DNA of 64,000 bases, taken from Colletotrichum lupini (lineage: Eukaryota > Ascomycota > Sordariomycetes > Glomerellales > Glomerellaceae). Location: positions 2,480,001-2,544,000 of the forward strand of contig NC_064677.1 in assembly GCF_023278565.1 (NCBI RefSeq). The letters are read 5' to 3'. The notes below the pieces were generated by a model. It saw only the letters and a list, made by a program, of their open reading frames with translations, did not search any database and was not told where the DNA came from. A program made the translations under genes and the position numbers. Shown in pieces: positions 24,101 to 36,156 of the stretch (within the stretch, counting starts at the first letter, position 1; the number at the start of each line of letters is the position of its first letter).

Positions 24101-26313
24101 CTCTCCCTCATCTCATCTCTCTCCGCCATGGCAGCGTCAGCAACCTGGCGTGCCTCGAGTGCCTCATCTTGGGCTTGCCGGGCCTCTGAATCCGTGTGAA
24201 GCTTATCTAACAGACTCTGGACAGTGAAGTTCAGACTTTGCTTGAGGTCCATGTTGGGCAAACGCCTATCCATGGCCACGTAGCTCAACATTGAGTCCAC
24301 CAGCTGGAACATCCGCAGTCGCTCTTCGCCATCATTGTCACGAATGAGCAGCAGATGCTGCAGCGCTGAGATAAAGTAGTCCTGCGTCTTGCTCCCACGC
24401 AGGCGCTGCTGGATGGCATCCACAATCTGGACAGGGTCGTTGAGGTCTTTAACTTCTCCTTCGACGCTGTCCTTAATGCTGTTGTTTTCCTTTTCCAGCA
24501 GATCCTCGTAGTCGATGGCCTCGTTGGTTCGGAAACGCTCAATCTGCTTGTCGATGAGGTCGTATTGGAACGACTCCATCTTGGTCAGGATGCGCCTGAT
24601 GCCGCATGCTGTAAACTGGGCGCGAATGTGCATTCGCAGTTGCAGGTCCTTCTCCGGCGCATCGACAATCATGTTGATAAGAATCAGCGTCGCGACGGCG
24701 TATTCCATGAGCAGGTTCTCCATGCCGATGCCACCGCTCCGGACCTCATCACTGGCTCCGACCATACTGCCCATCTTTCCACGCCCGTCCACTGTAACTT
24801 CAACAAGCCGCATCCAAGCGTCGAAGCGGCCATTTTCTCCTTGCTGTGCCTTGACGGAATCGAGAGCTTGGATAACCTTGAGGTGACCTTCCCCATCGCC
24901 CCAGTGACACAAGAAAGTGAGTACTTCGCTGACCAACTTGCGAGTTGTCAAGCGCTGGGAGGTCAGGGAGGTCGCTAACGCGATAATGACTTGTTGATGG
25001 ACTAGAGCATCGTCGGCGCCGAACTTGGTGTTCATCAAGGCCTTGAGACACTTGATGATGTCGTATTCGCGGTCGAAGTTTCGGTCTGATCTCCCATCTT
25101 GTACTGGTCCCGTTGCGGTCTTGCGGTTGATCTTCATGAGAACGTTGGTCAACGCGACTTGCCCCTGACACTCGATGAAGCGCTTAACCCAACCAATCTG
25201 TTGCGTTCTGAGATTGACCTCCAAACTCCCCAAGCCCTTTGTGTCCAAGCTGTTATCCATCACGCGCCGGACATACCATTCTGGTGAACCCTCCTCGTCC
25301 GAGTTGACCAGAATCTCTGGGGCCGCATACTGATTCGGTTTCGCTGTTTGCCTCCTTTTCTGCTCTCCTTGCCACTCGGTCAATCGGTCCTGGTATAAAA
25401 GCGTCCATTTCTTGTCCGGCGCGTACGCGACCATCTGTCGGCGAGCCTGCTCGGGTAGGTTGTGCCATCCTCGTTTTTGCATCAAGGCCAGAAACATCTG
25501 GCCGATAATTTCGTCGTTATCCGGCCGGGGGAAATGAAACCCATCGTGTCCAGTGGGCCCCATGCCGGGGAACTTTGTCAGTCGGTGCGAGGAAGGGTGC
25601 GTCGAGTCCCTATAGGACATGTGCGAGGAATAGGAACTCTGCGAAGAAGCACTGGGCAGCGCTGGTCTTGATGAGCGATTTGCTGCCAAGTCATAGGTGC
25701 CTCCATTACCTGATGAGAATATGCTGGCTTGGTCAGCGGAACTACGACCCGCCGATGTCATGTACGAATCGTATCTGGGGTTGTGGGACCCATTGATTGT
25801 GCTCGCCGTGCTTCCGCGAGCAGGCCCTGGTCCCCACTGTTGGTATTGCGTCTGGCGGCCTGTACTGGCCATTGTGATATTTGACTGCGTCGCACGCTGC
25901 GCCGACGCATGTGAGCCCGCTCCCCCCGCCATTGTGGACGGGTCGAAGGTGGGATACTGATGAAAGTCGCTTGTAACTTTATTGAGATGATGCGGCGAAG
26001 GACTCGGGCGAAGCACCGCTGCTTGGTCGCCTTTGGGTAAGTATTCGATGGGCACTGGTGATCGAGAATCGGGTATGCTGTCGTAGGGGATACTCGTCAT
26101 GGGGCCAGCAGTCATGCCGGATTCGGGGTATTGGTCGATCGAAACGACGGACGAGTCGCGATGGTGGCGAGATGCGCGCGAGTGTACGCTGGCCGTATCG
26201 GAGTAATCGGCCAGATGGCGACCTTCGTCGCTGGTGTTGCGTTTGTCTTTCCTGCTTCGCGAGAAGAAAGACTTTCCTCCTGAAGATTGTCTCGACTTGT
26301 CGGTGGAAGACAT
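21117..26313 (-). CDS. sepA: Formin (SepA/Bni1 type)
   Basis: Two exons (26313-22758 and 22696-21117) join in phase within the FH2 domain to about 1711 residues, near the size of Aspergillus SepA. Formins nucleate and elongate unbranched actin filaments at hyphal tips and septa. Residues 1-250 are Ser-rich and disordered. From about 260 (NDEIIGQMFLALMQKRGWHN) comes the Rho GTPase-binding/FH3 region, then a coiled coil at about 720-830. The FH1 region at about 1005-1080 has proline runs of 9, 13, 13 and 7 that bind profilin-actin. FH2 starts near 1105 (KKLKALHWDKVDSHMTT) and includes LLGLILDIGNYMND-type sequence (VLGLILDIGNYMNDANKQA) and GFKLSSLARL. The tail is basic and charged, with a probable autoregulatory segment. 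The start is the ATG at 26313 (MSSTDKSRQSSGG); the frame extends 33 bases upstream without a better ATG. Secure. Confidence 0.95.
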
Positions 26314-29300
26314 GACGGTCGCAGAACGGGGAGGCAGGTGAAACACCTGGCCCTCTCACGTAAACCTCGATCGATTGGGTGTCTCTTCAGATTCAGAACT
26401 GACGGATCTGGGTAGTAGTTCGGGCGAGAGGGATGGCCAAGGCCGGTCGCATGATTGAAGTTCTCTAGCCTACGGACGTGGAGCCTTTCGGAGGCAAGTT
26501 GGGAGAGCAAGTTGCAATGTGGTGCGTTGGAATCTCTGTCTGCATGAATCGGTTATGTTTTAGCATGTCTTCTGCCCAAGTTTGGATCGAAGCAGACAGA
26601 GGTTTGGGACTTGAGACCAGGGACTGAAAGGAGGGGGTCCCCTGGGGCACTCGACATACCTCTCTCTGGTCACCCTCGAAATGCGACAATGGTGGTATAG
26701 TACAAAGAGGCAAAGAGGCAGAATAATCCGCCGGTACTTATTCTCCTTCTCGAGCAGAATCGTTTCTGTGTAAAGGGACGTAAGGCAATAGGTAGGCGGC
26801 CGAAAAAGTTGCGCAGGTTGCAGCGAGCGCCGTGGGAGGGAGCAGGGGTTTAGGAATATGAACAAAATAGAATCGCGAAAAGCAAGTGGTGCGTCACAAA
26901 GAGTGTGTGGTTGGGTTGCCGGGTATCAAGCAAAGCCGGGACAAGTATCCGAAGTCTGCCACGGCCGGTTCGCAGGCTGACGAACTGCAAATGGGTCTGA
27001 CGAGCTGACGATAGCCTTTGGCTGTGTGTATGTTGTGACCGTGGACCAGGTTTCCCACGTGAGGGGGAGAGGAGGGAAGGGGAAACGAGGAGCTGAGATA
27101 GTGCTCGCTCGCGCGTTCCGTCGAGAACTGGTTCCTCCACAAACCAGCCTAGGCTCAAGTAAGGTAGGTAGGTAGCTAAACAGACAATCCAGGGCGTTGG
27201 CTAGGCGGCAGTTGAGCAAATAGACTACCGAATTTAGTGGCCAGCGGCAGCCAGCAGTAACAGTGGCAGCAGTTCCAGTATGGGATGAGGTGGTAGCCGT
27301 GCAGGTTTGCTTTTGGGCGGCGGGTTGTCTCGTCACTGTGAAGACGACGTTGCAAAGTGCGGAGTTCCCTGATGAAACGGGGCTCGACAAGGGGCCGCGA
27401 TTGACTTGACACTTCAAGGGCAGCAGAATTGCGATTTCTTCTGCGGAAACTGCCTGAGCGTTCTGGGGTGGGAGGGAGAAGAGGATGGGAGGAGAAGCGG
27501 CGCGAACTGCAAGTCTCGAGGTCTTGGCTGCTAAGGTACGGGCCAGTCCAGTGCGTTGCAGTAGTGACAGGTGGACTGGAATGAGTGCGGGCGCGGCTAG
27601 AGATGTAGCCCGGACGAGATGGATACGAGAAGATTACGTGAATGGAAGGGGAGCAGAGAGAGAAAGAGACCAATGCAGACGGAGACGCAGAATGGAGAAG
27701 GTGCGAGAGATAGAGAGGAAAGTCGAACGCATGCGGCGCTGGCGTTGGGCGGTGGGGATGTTCTGTTGGCGCGCTTGACTTGAGAGAGAAGTTCAAATGC
27801 GCGATAATATTGCGTAAGGTACTCCGTCTCCAACTCAAAGTGCGAAGGAGTCAGTCAGTGGGCTCGTGGAAGGCTCAAGATCCGTTCAGCATCCGTATTC
27901 AATGGCACACCGCACTCGTAGAATGGCTAATTAGTATTGGCATGCGATGCTACGGGGCGCCGCATCCCGCTGCGTCTTTCAGGGGTCGAGGGCCGAGGGA
28001 CGTGGACTCGGACGAGTTCAGAAAGGCGCGAAGAGGGAGAGGAGAGTCCGGCGACGAGTAACCCAAGTCCGTGGGTTGAGCCAAATCAAATGCGCCAAAG
28101 ATCGCCATCGGCATCTGCAAGTCTCGTGCTGGATTCGCCAACGATACGTCAAGCAGCATCGCGAGAGAACTGAAGCCTTGCCTAGGTACTCCGTAGGTTC
28201 TCTACCTTGCCTTATCGCCGACGTTCATTCATTCACATTTGGCGCTTCAGCCATTCGCATGAGCGAGAATTTGGAGTACCTTCACACCTCAGATGGTAGT
28301 CGATTTCTCTCATCTTGCAATCTCTTCTTCGCATTCGTCCGTCTGTAAACGCCCAAAAGAGCCAACACTCGCCCTCTCCTTGCGAGGGATCTCTAGACTG
28401 TCCATGCAAAGGCCTAATGGACCCCCCTCATTGGGCGGGTTCCTAAAGTATGGGCGGGCTGGTCCCTCCCCGAGTCCCCAGGCTCCCCTAACCCTTCCGC
28501 AGACCCTCCGTTACGGTGGTGCTGATGCTAAAGATGGCGACAAGAACCCTGAGGCCCAATTACAATGCTTGCCCTGTCTGTCCGTTTTGAGCCAGAGAGC
28601 CCTCTCGAACCATGTACCTCCACATGGAAAGGTGGCGGTGGGGTGACAAGGCATCGTCCCGGGCGGTCCACCATTGGGGCCCAGCACCGTAAGCGATATT
28701 TGATCAAAAACCTCGGGAGCCTCGACTATTCCCGTATTACGACGACCTGTCTGCTTACACTACCTGGTAACAGGGCAATAGAGCAAACTTTGGGCATTTG
28801 CTCCTGAGGCTCGTTTGCGGATTGCCTGTCGATATCGTACGAGACTGGCATTTTCACTAAGCGTTGCTTTGTTGATGCAGGAATAGAAACATTAACGGCA
28901 ATCCCACAGTAGCACGGTGGTCCTGAATGGTGCCATTTCTCGAGGTGTCTTATCTTCGGCTCTCGCTTGAGTATGTCAGATAAGGGTCCCGGGGAGTCCG
29001 CGCTCAAGTCAGTCCCGCGACTCGACCTTTTAAACAATAGACCTCACCTGCCAACTTAGGTAAGTAAGGAACAGAATACGGATACATATTATTAAAACTC
29101 ATCAACGTCTGTAGCCTGTAGGTATATACTAAGGAGAAATATGACAGTATCGCACCCAAAGAGATATCATGGTAAAAGCCAGTACCTAGTCGCTCGCGAC
29201 ACATCCGCTCGTTGCATGCTAAAAGGCGTTCGCGAACGGAACTATCGAAAGCGCCTCTGTCAGTGTCAGGTACGGGCAGGTAAGGTACCTAAGGTAGGGA

Positions 29301-29723
29301 AGGTACTTAGGTTGTCCGACCACTTTCTAGCAGGATGCGCGCAATCGACAGCTTTTGTAGTGGGCCCATCAAGGTTAGCCTGTGTCCTCCATCCGTACCT
29401 AGGTATGGAGCACCCAGCTGCCATGCCTGGCGCCGGCCGGGGCCAAGTGGCTTCCTGATTGCGTATGCCTGTCAACCTCCACTGGGTTGCTCTGCTGCTT
29501 TGCTCCGTGTCACGTCAACACCACCTGGGCAGACAGCTTGACAGGACCGCCTCTTTTGGCTTTAGCCTGGCTTCGTCCGCGCTCGCCGGCGGCAGTTCTC
29601 AGCTAAGCTTGCTGATAATCGTAGCCTTGTCATCGTTCAGCTCAACATTGTAATCCCGGGAACTCTTTCCCACAAGGACGCAAGGTCGACAAATATCTAC
29701 GCGACATCACCCACAGGCCCACC
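26314..29723. other. Long intergenic region, formin upstream sequence
   Basis: About 3.4 kb between divergent genes without a convincing gene. CACGTG at 27056-27061, tandem TAGG units near 27165-27175, and a cluster of ACCTA/TAGGT words around 29270-29410 are the only structure I note. Upstream regions of polarity genes in fungi can carry long 5' leaders; that is inference here. Confidence 0.45.
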
Positions 29724-30353
29724 ATGGGCACCACGATGTCAGTCATCAAGGTACGCTTTCATCCTGCTGCAATCAAGCTTCTATCTCTCTCCGCGATTGT
29801 CTCCCGATATATCTCCTGAGCTAACCTTTTGTCATCATATGTCTAGACCTTGATCGTGCCTGCCATCATCTCGCTTATTCTTTTCCTCGTTTCGACCTAC
29901 GTTGCCCTGCCGCTCTGGCGCAGATGGCGCAGTCGTTATAGCCAATATCTACCTCTCGATACCATATCGACCTCGACTGTGTCATTGCGACACCGCGTGC
30001 AAAATGCGTTTGCAAGGATGATGGTCCCGTCAACCTGGCGGCGGAATGCTCATGAACGACTCGTCATCGCGACCGACGCTTCCGAAGACGGTTATTCGTC
30101 AGAAGATGGCGAGGAGCTTGGGGAGGTTGGTGAAGATACCCGGAGAGCTCTGACAGAAGATGCTCGGCGAGACAGGCACGACAGCACGAGGCGCTTGAGC
30201 CGAGAGTAAGTCGAGCAATGCTCCCCGCCTCCGTATTTTATTCTTTCTGTCGCCTGGCCTTGTAACTAACACATGTGTCTCTGTGCCAGCCTGGAAGAGG
30301 GCTTTAGAGATGACAGTGACGATGAAGATGATGGAGCTGGTAATAGGCGGTAG
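29724..30353 (+). CDS. Small single-pass membrane protein, unknown function
   Basis: Three exons (29724-29750, 29847-30205, 30290-30353) join in phase to 149 residues: donor GTACGC with acceptor TCTAG, then donor GTAAGT with acceptor GCCAG. A short start (MGTTMSVIK) is followed by one hydrophobic segment at about residues 9-31 (LIVPAIISLILFLVSTYVAL). A basic stretch (WRRWRSRYSQYLPLDT) follows and would lie on the cytosolic side. The C-terminal half is hydrophilic and acidic (ASEDGYSSEDGEELGE and a final DDSDDEDDGAG). I do not recognise a named family, but the membrane segment followed by PLWRRW..QYLPLDTIS looks like a conserved fungal hypothetical protein. It lies downstream of the long formin upstream region, in divergent orientation. 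The gene model is good; the function is unknown. Confidence 0.75.
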
Positions 30354-31635
30354 TCATCAATCTAATACGCACTTCAGCCTCGCTTCCATGTACCGGATGC
30401 CTAGCCTCGTTACCGGCCACGAGGACACTCAGCTGAATATTCGCCTTGCCTTTCCATCATACGTACGCCTTGCTACCGCATAAAACCCCGTTTTCTTCCG
30501 CCTGCATACAACGTAGGTGGTGAATGGACATGGACACGCGAACTGGTAAGCCTTCGGCCGAGTTGGCCGATCTAGTCAGCCTGTCACCAAGAGGCTAAGC
30601 CCGCGATGTCTCTCTCGGCAATCGCCTGTTCCAGGAAAGTCTGCCATGTCAAGCGACCCGGATCTCGTACTTCGCACCCATCCAAGTTCAAGTTCTGGTT
30701 CCGCATTACTAAGGCAGGCATTCGGCAAACGTGGGAATCAAGTGGCGATAAGGGGTGGCTAAAACTGCATTCATTTCAATGCTGAAATCAACATCAGCTG
30801 AACCTTATGCCGCCTGCCAACCTGCCTCACTTTGGTCGACTGTCTCGCTCCATCTCTGCTCTGTTTGGTCTGAGTTGGGGTCAGGCGCAACCACATGTCC
30901 GAAACAAGCACCGCTCAGGCGCCCGTGTTTCCGTCCTGCAGGTTTCTACACCTTACCTAGCTTGGCCTGTCATGTTTCTCTCTTTCGCTATCGGAGACGG
31001 CGGCTCTTCATCCTTTTTTTTCTCTTTTTTTTCTTCTGCCCCTCCTCAGCATGGCATCTTACTCTTGTTTAGTGTGGTAAGGAGTGGGATGAAGTTGGTG
31101 GAGGTCAGCAGCACCGAAATGGTTCCTCCTCCTGGAGGACTGGGAAGAGGGGCACGCATTCCTTCTGACAAGCGTCGAGCGTCACACGCTCTCCAGCCAA
31201 TGCTCCATGTTTCCCAGAAAGGTCAGACCAAGACTAAATGCCGCCAGCGCACATGTCAAGCATAGCCCAGCGAGTCGGCGGCACACCTTGTACTCAAGGT
31301 ATGGCTCCGTGCACCATGCCTTTTTTCCTGAGAAAGACATGGCTGACCCGGCAGAGGATCCGGAACGGTCCAACGGCGGAGGTCAATGTCGAGCCATCCA
31401 TCTGCAAGGCACGATTAGCTTTCCTAAAGTCAGTGGCTCTTCCTGTCCGGGTGTTTGTATTCCTTTTCCCTTCTTTGTTATGTTCCTCATCGTCTTTGTT
31501 CATCACTGTTCGACCGCCGTTTGGTCTAGCAACAAAGGCTTCGGTTAGTCCGGGACTCGTTTTCCTCTAGCAAGTTTTCTTGTTTCCGACGCTGGGTCTT
31601 ATAGCGAATCTCATGTCCCTTTCCCGCTGGAGACG
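30354..31635. other. Intergenic, no gene seen
   Basis: About 1.3 kb. There is a T-rich run at about 31013-31040 and otherwise nothing recognisable. Open frames here are low-complexity. Confidence 0.4.
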
Positions 31636-32205
31636 ATGAACATTTTGAAATCTGTTATGCGGAAGCAGGAGATGGCTTCGAATCCCGCTGCCGACGACAC
31701 CTGCTGCGCAATATGTTACGAAAAAGTAGGCGAGGCTAAGGAGGAGGGCGACAAGGAGGTCTGGCGATATCTCCCCTGCGGCCACCGCTTCGGCGGCGAC
31801 TGCATACAACACTGGCTCGGCGTCGCCAGCGTCGATGAGCCGCACTGCCCTTGGTGTAGGGTGAGCATGCGGTGCGACTGTGGACATCCCGTGGTGCCGA
31901 CGACAAAGGCGACGCGCAATTACATGTACTGGGGCTGGATGCCGTGCGAAATATGTCACACGCAACTACACCGTACTCGCAAAACATCCAAATATTTTCG
32001 CGGTCAGCTTCTACCGCGGCTCAACTCCCTCATCCACTCGCTCGATCACAACATGGCGTCCATTCCTCAAGAGGTGCCCAAGGAACAGGAAGAAACACCA
32101 ACAAAAGAGCCTTGGGAGGATCGTGAAGTATGGAGGAGGAAGTGGACCGAACATTTTATCCAAGAAGATCGGAAAGCTTCTGGATCGAAATCGCCAAAGA
32201 AATAA
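31636..32205 (+). CDS. RING-type zinc finger protein, putative E3 ubiquitin ligase
   Basis: A single-exon gene of 189 residues starting at ATG 31636 (MNILKSVMRKQEM). A RING-like finger spans about residues 23-75: CAIC (first Cys pair), then CGHRFGGDC and CPWC (last pair). The middle block has CxH followed by F-G-G-D-C, so the second His expected in a RING-H2 finger is Gly here; some RING-like fingers (CGHxFG type) share this variant. A second Cys-rich patch follows (RCDCGH and CEIC), which may bind another metal. The C-terminal third is charged and Lys/Glu-rich with the end KSPKK. RING proteins usually pass ubiquitin from an E2 to a target; activity and partners cannot be inferred here. No introns are needed. 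The gene is flanked by non-coding sequence. Confidence 0.75.
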   Translation: MNILKSVMRKQEMASNPAADDTCCAICYEKVGEAKEEGDKEVWRYLPCGHRFGGDCIQHWLGVASVDEPHCPWCRVSMRCDCGHPVVPTTKATRNYMYWGWMPCEICHTQLHRTRKTSKYFRGQLLPRLNSLIHSLDHNMASIPQEVPKEQEETPTKEPWEDREVWRRKWTEHFIQEDRKASGSKSPKK

Positions 32206-33348
32206 CACCAGTGGGTGTGGTTTCCGTCTCTTGGTGAGACCGGAGATACCAACGTCGCGGGGCCTACCTAAGCAGAGACATGGCGACTTCTCTAGTGCTG
32301 AGAAGTTCGGCTTGACACCGCCGGCGTACACAACGATGAATGCACAAGGGAAAGGAATGCACGGCGGTGGCTTCTAAAGGCCGGTAGACTATGGCACCAT
32401 AGCGGCCGGTAGGACTGGCATTATGATAACCAAGCCAGGTCTCTACGCAATAGTTTGATGGGAGCATCATGACTTGGGCGAAGCCTCATCAGTCTTGTTA
32501 TAAGACAGCAGATGGTATAGGTGACGGATCTCATTTGTCCAAATACCTGTAACGAATTTCGAGCTCTTCACAACAATCTTAAACACAATTATTTTCTCAT
32601 AGGGTATTAGAAATGAAACCTCAAGGCTATCTAGAAGCCAGCCTTTCTCGACCGACATGGACTGCTTCACGGTGATGCAAAATCACCAACCACCTAGGCT
32701 TCACTCCACACCTGTCGACGTCACTCTGGGAGACTCAATACACCCTCTGACGTCCATAGCATCCACCATATTCCCAGAGATCTTGAACCAAGAAGCGAAA
32801 GGGGGGAAAGTGAAGCCTGTCGGGACATTATCCAACTGGCCGGCCCTCCAAAGCGGTCTCACCCTCTCTCCCTTCTTCTGCGCATCCCCGGGGACCTCAG
32901 GTGATGGCGGGGTAGGCGCGAACTGTGAATGGGGTGAGGTCTCCCAATGTGGACACGCTAGGCAGGGGTGGATGCCCCGCGCTAAAGACTCCCGTGCCGT
33001 TTTCTGCAGACCATCTTGCTGGCAGCGCCTGCAGTGCAGCGTGGCGGCAGGCATTGGCAGGCATGTACCACCTTTGCTCGGTGCCTTCTCCCTGCCAGTG
33101 GCAGCACCACGCACGGCGGCGTACCGCACACTGCAACGCACCTCTGAAAGGCAAGATCGCGTCGTTTCTCTTTCCACTTTACGCGTCTACACCAAAAGAG
33201 GTAATCAGCTCCCCCCCCCCATACCTCTCCGCCCGTACCTCAACTGCAGCCGGGTGTTTCTTTCTGTTTGTGTGACTCCCTTTATCTATAAGGTTTTTAT
33301 TTACGGACGGACGGACGGCCATCTCGCTGAGAGATCGAGATTTCGAAA
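32206..33348. other. Intergenic, HUS1 promoter side
   Basis: About 1.1 kb. A frame open at 32657-33562 runs through the HUS1 first intron in a different frame and has no domain, so it is rejected. A C12-type run near 33211-33222 and a GGAC tetranucleotide repeat near 33304-33316 are present close to the HUS1 start. Confidence 0.4.
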
Positions 33349-34610
33349 ATGCGATTCAAAACGGAGCTCAAGAACATCCGTACCTTTTCCAGTGCGTTTG
33401 AACCCACAACACCCCAATCCTACCTACCTGCTTGCCGGCCGGCCGGCTTTGCTGCAACCTTGGGTTCCCTTATTGACTCTCTATTCGTTCCCTTTGCTTT
33501 ACAGAGCTCACAGCTGCCCTCAACTCGCTCGAGAAGATCGCATGGGTTCGCCTAGACGATGAAACGGCACGCTTCACCGTCATTCCCGACACGGGTTCTC
33601 AAGTCTGGTCGTAAGATTGCTGCACTCTGACTCTGGTAGCGTCTTGAGAAGCTATGGTTGCTGAATCATGGCTCCAGTTCTCTACCCATGGACTTCATCT
33701 TTGACAGCTACCACATCCAATCGGCCGAAGACCACAACACCATCAACCTAGAGCTACCACTGCAACCTCTCCAACGTGCCCTACGTTCTGCGCTCAACAG
33801 CACCTCTGCCTCGTTGCGTCTCACCAAGAAGGATGGAGTCCCCGTACTGTCAATGACCATCACGACCACGACGAACGCCTCCTCGGGGTCAGGTCTCCCA
33901 GGCCGCAACGCCGCCTACGCCGGTCTTGAAAATGATCCTTTTGACGAGGATGACCAGGGGTTCGCCGCTGAGCATCTAGAGACGTCTCTGCGCCGCGAGC
34001 GCGAGAAGATCATCACCCAGGACATTCCCGTCCGGGTGCTGCATCCAGAGACGGTAGAGACAATCATGCAGCCCACGGTACGCGAGACAGACGTGCACAT
34101 CACCATGCCGCCTCTGCTCCAGCTCAAGGCCATCTCGGACCGCTTCACCAAGCTCGCGCTCTCGTCCGGCACAAACTCCCGCGTGAGCCCCAAGCTGGAG
34201 CTTAGCGCCAACATGTTTGGCAACCTGAAGCTGCGGATCGCCACCGAGGCCGTCGACGTCTCGAGTACATGGTCGGGACTCGTCAACCCGGAGTTGGACC
34301 CCACGCAGCTGGAGATGCCCGTTGAAGAGCACCCAAGCGTCAAGTTTAAGGAGGGTGGCCCGGAGAAGTGGGCAACCGTGCGGGTAGATGGCAAGGACTG
34401 GAGCCGGGTGTTGAGTGTAGGGCGGCTCGAGGGGAGAGTCGTTGCTGCATTCGCAGACGACCATGCTTTGATTCTGTATGTTTACGTGCCGCAGTATGAC
34501 GATGCCACGGCAGATGACGCCGTACTGACCGTAAGAGATCCCTTGCATGCGCTTAGGGGAGAACACTGGCTGACTACTCACAGTACTACGTAACATCGTT
34601 CAGCGCATGA
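33349..34610 (+). CDS. hus1: Checkpoint clamp subunit HUS1
   Basis: HUS1 is one of three subunits of the Rad9-Rad1-Hus1 (9-1-1) sliding clamp, loaded at damaged DNA to activate the checkpoint kinase. Four exons (33349-33391, 33505-33610, 33678-34530, 34584-34610) join in phase to 342 residues. The start [14 protein letters not shown] leads into [17 protein letters not shown] and [14 protein letters not shown], the first PCNA-like strands of the family. [31 protein letters not shown] and [18 protein letters not shown] are the next conserved blocks. The C-terminus ends LYVYVP and, after the last short exon, YYVTSFSA. The middle segment around residues 120-160 is a loop rich in Gly/Asp/Glu that varies among species. 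The 27-base last exon is needed to keep the usual clamp C-terminus. Secure. Confidence 0.93.
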
Positions 34611-35018
34611 GCTGTTTTGCGTTTTCGAACTGTCAAGGAGGGTACTGTAGTAATTTGGGACCGGCGTTCAGGTTTATGAAAAGCAGGAGCACTGAGGTAG
34701 ATGTCGGCGTTTATGTGAGCCCCAGTGGCTGGGTGCAGACCAGTTTGAAGATGAGGCCGATACTGGGATTCTATCTTCGCAAAGTCACTAGTCAAAGGGT
34801 CTCTACCAAGCCATAACGTGCTATAGATTTGCATATGGTGACATTGTGTATGTTATTCAAATGACCAGGCACAAGTTGCTTGCTGGTTCTCGTTTAACGC
34901 TATTTTGAGAGTGTATGTTCTTGTGAACTGTATAATGTGCTTCTTTGCGCAACAGAAGCGACGTGGGTATCATTGTTCTGTCTCTTCGGTCTCACCACGC
35001 TCACCAGTCTACCGACCT
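34611..35018. other. Intergenic between convergent genes
   Basis: 408 bases between the stop codons of HUS1 and the MMtag gene. These would be the two 3' untranslated regions. Nothing else is seen. Confidence 0.5.
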
Positions 35019-35825
35019 TTATCGACGGCGCTCATCCGGACTACGTCGGCGGTCGCTCGACCGCGGCCGCTGACCCTCTCTGCTCCTGCTCCGCCGTCGA
35101 TGCTCTCTCGGTCCGCGCTCTCGCCCACCACCCTCACGGCTCCGGCTTCTCGCCTTACGATGATGCCGCCTCTCCCGTCCCTCATCACGGTCGCGATCCC
35201 TGCGTTCTCGGCCACCGTGTTCCCGTCCTTCACCACGGCGATGGCGGTGCCTCTCCTCCCCGCGATCCATGTCCCTTTCCCGACTCCGCCTCCTCTCGCC
35301 ATCCCTCCTCCTCTCTCGCCGGGGGCTACGACTCCGACTCCGCCTCCGCCTTCTCTGCCTATCCTCGTCCCGATCCCTGCGCTCTCTCTTCTCACTGACA
35401 ACGAGCCCGCCCTTGGCCCCTTCCTCCTCTACAGGCTTCGCATTACCAGCACCAGCACCAGCACCACCGATCCCCCTGGCCCCGCTCACCTCAACGGCAT
35501 TCGCGCCGGACGAATCCCGCTGCGGCACAGGTAATCCCAGCGCGCGCGCGAGCGCATCCTCCTCGGCCTCTTTGATCTTGCGCAGCTCCTCCTTGCGCGC
35601 GCGCTCCTGCCTCTCTTGTTCCGTCTCGCCTTCGACCGCTCCTGCGTCGTCGCCGTCGCCCTTGGCGTACCAGTTGAGGTCGCGGCCCTTTTGCCAGCGG
35701 CCGACGGGGGCTTTGAGGCTGTGGCCGAGGTAGTTTTCGCGGTGGGAGGAGTTGGCGACTTCGTCCCAGCTGAAGTTGACGCCGCCGCGGGAGCCGGATT
35801 TGCGGACGCTCGAGAGGAGGTCCAT
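35019..35825 (-). CDS. MMtag-domain (multiple myeloma tumor-associated protein 2-like) protein
   Basis: A single exon of 268 residues. The frame is open 156 bases upstream, but the start at 35825 ([15 protein letters not shown]) is the canonical one for this family. Residues 1-55 are the conserved block: [31 protein letters not shown] and [11 protein letters not shown] charged helix ([20 protein letters not shown]) and a Gly/Ala linker follow. The C-terminal half is Arg/Ser-rich (RS repeats such as RRSRSRSP), as in splicing-related nuclear proteins. The human relative is a phosphorylated nuclear protein of unclear role; a link to RNA processing is inferred only from the RS tail. The gene is head-to-head with MED6 across 567 bases that include the poly-C tract. 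Confidence 0.88.
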   Translation of the reverse strand: MDLLSSVRKSGSRGGVNFSWDEVANSSHRENYLGHSLKAPVGRWQKGRDLNWYAKGDGDDAGAVEGETEQERQERARKEELRKIKEAEEDALARALGLPVPQRDSSGANAVEVSGARGIGGAGAGAGNAKPVEEEGAKGGLVVSEKRERRDRDEDRQRRRRRSRSRSPRRERRRDGERRRSRERDMDRGEERHRHRRGEGREHGGRERRDRDRDEGRERRHHRKARSRSREGGGRERGPREHRRRSRSREGQRPRSSDRRRSPDERRR

Positions 35826-36027
35826 TTTCGGGGGCGGTTTCGATTTGCTTTGAGTTCTTGATTTGGGTAGCGGTGCTTTGATTTTCTCGTGATGAAAATT
35901 TTTGGTAAGGGATTTCCGTTGAGTATTAATGGTATTTGATGGTGTTAGGTTTGACAATGGTCGTCGTTGAAGAGGCTCCATTCAAATTGAAGGTCTTGAA
36001 GCTTGAAGATGGTCGGCGGGCAGGACT

Positions 36028-36037
36028 ATCACGTGAT
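36028..36037. promoter_or_regulatory. ATCACGTGAT palindrome (E-box core)
   Basis: A perfect 10-base palindrome with the CACGTG core, in the shared upstream region of MMtag and MED6. A given 10-mer is not expected by chance in 64 kb. Basic helix-loop-helix factors (Cbf1-like) are known to bind this core; binding here is inferred. Confidence 0.5.
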
Positions 36038-36048
36038 GACCCCATCCA

Positions 36049-36071
36049 CCCCCCCCCCCCCCCCCCCCCCA

Positions 36072-36105
<34 letters not shown>

Positions 36106-36156
36106 CCCCCCCCCCCCCCCACCACAACAGGACACAACCCCCCCCCCCCCCCAAAC

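Noticed and set aside
32657..33562. Open frame of 301 codons before HUS1
   Set aside because: No domain, low-complexity patches, and it overlaps HUS1 exon 1, intron 1 and exon 2 in the wrong frame.
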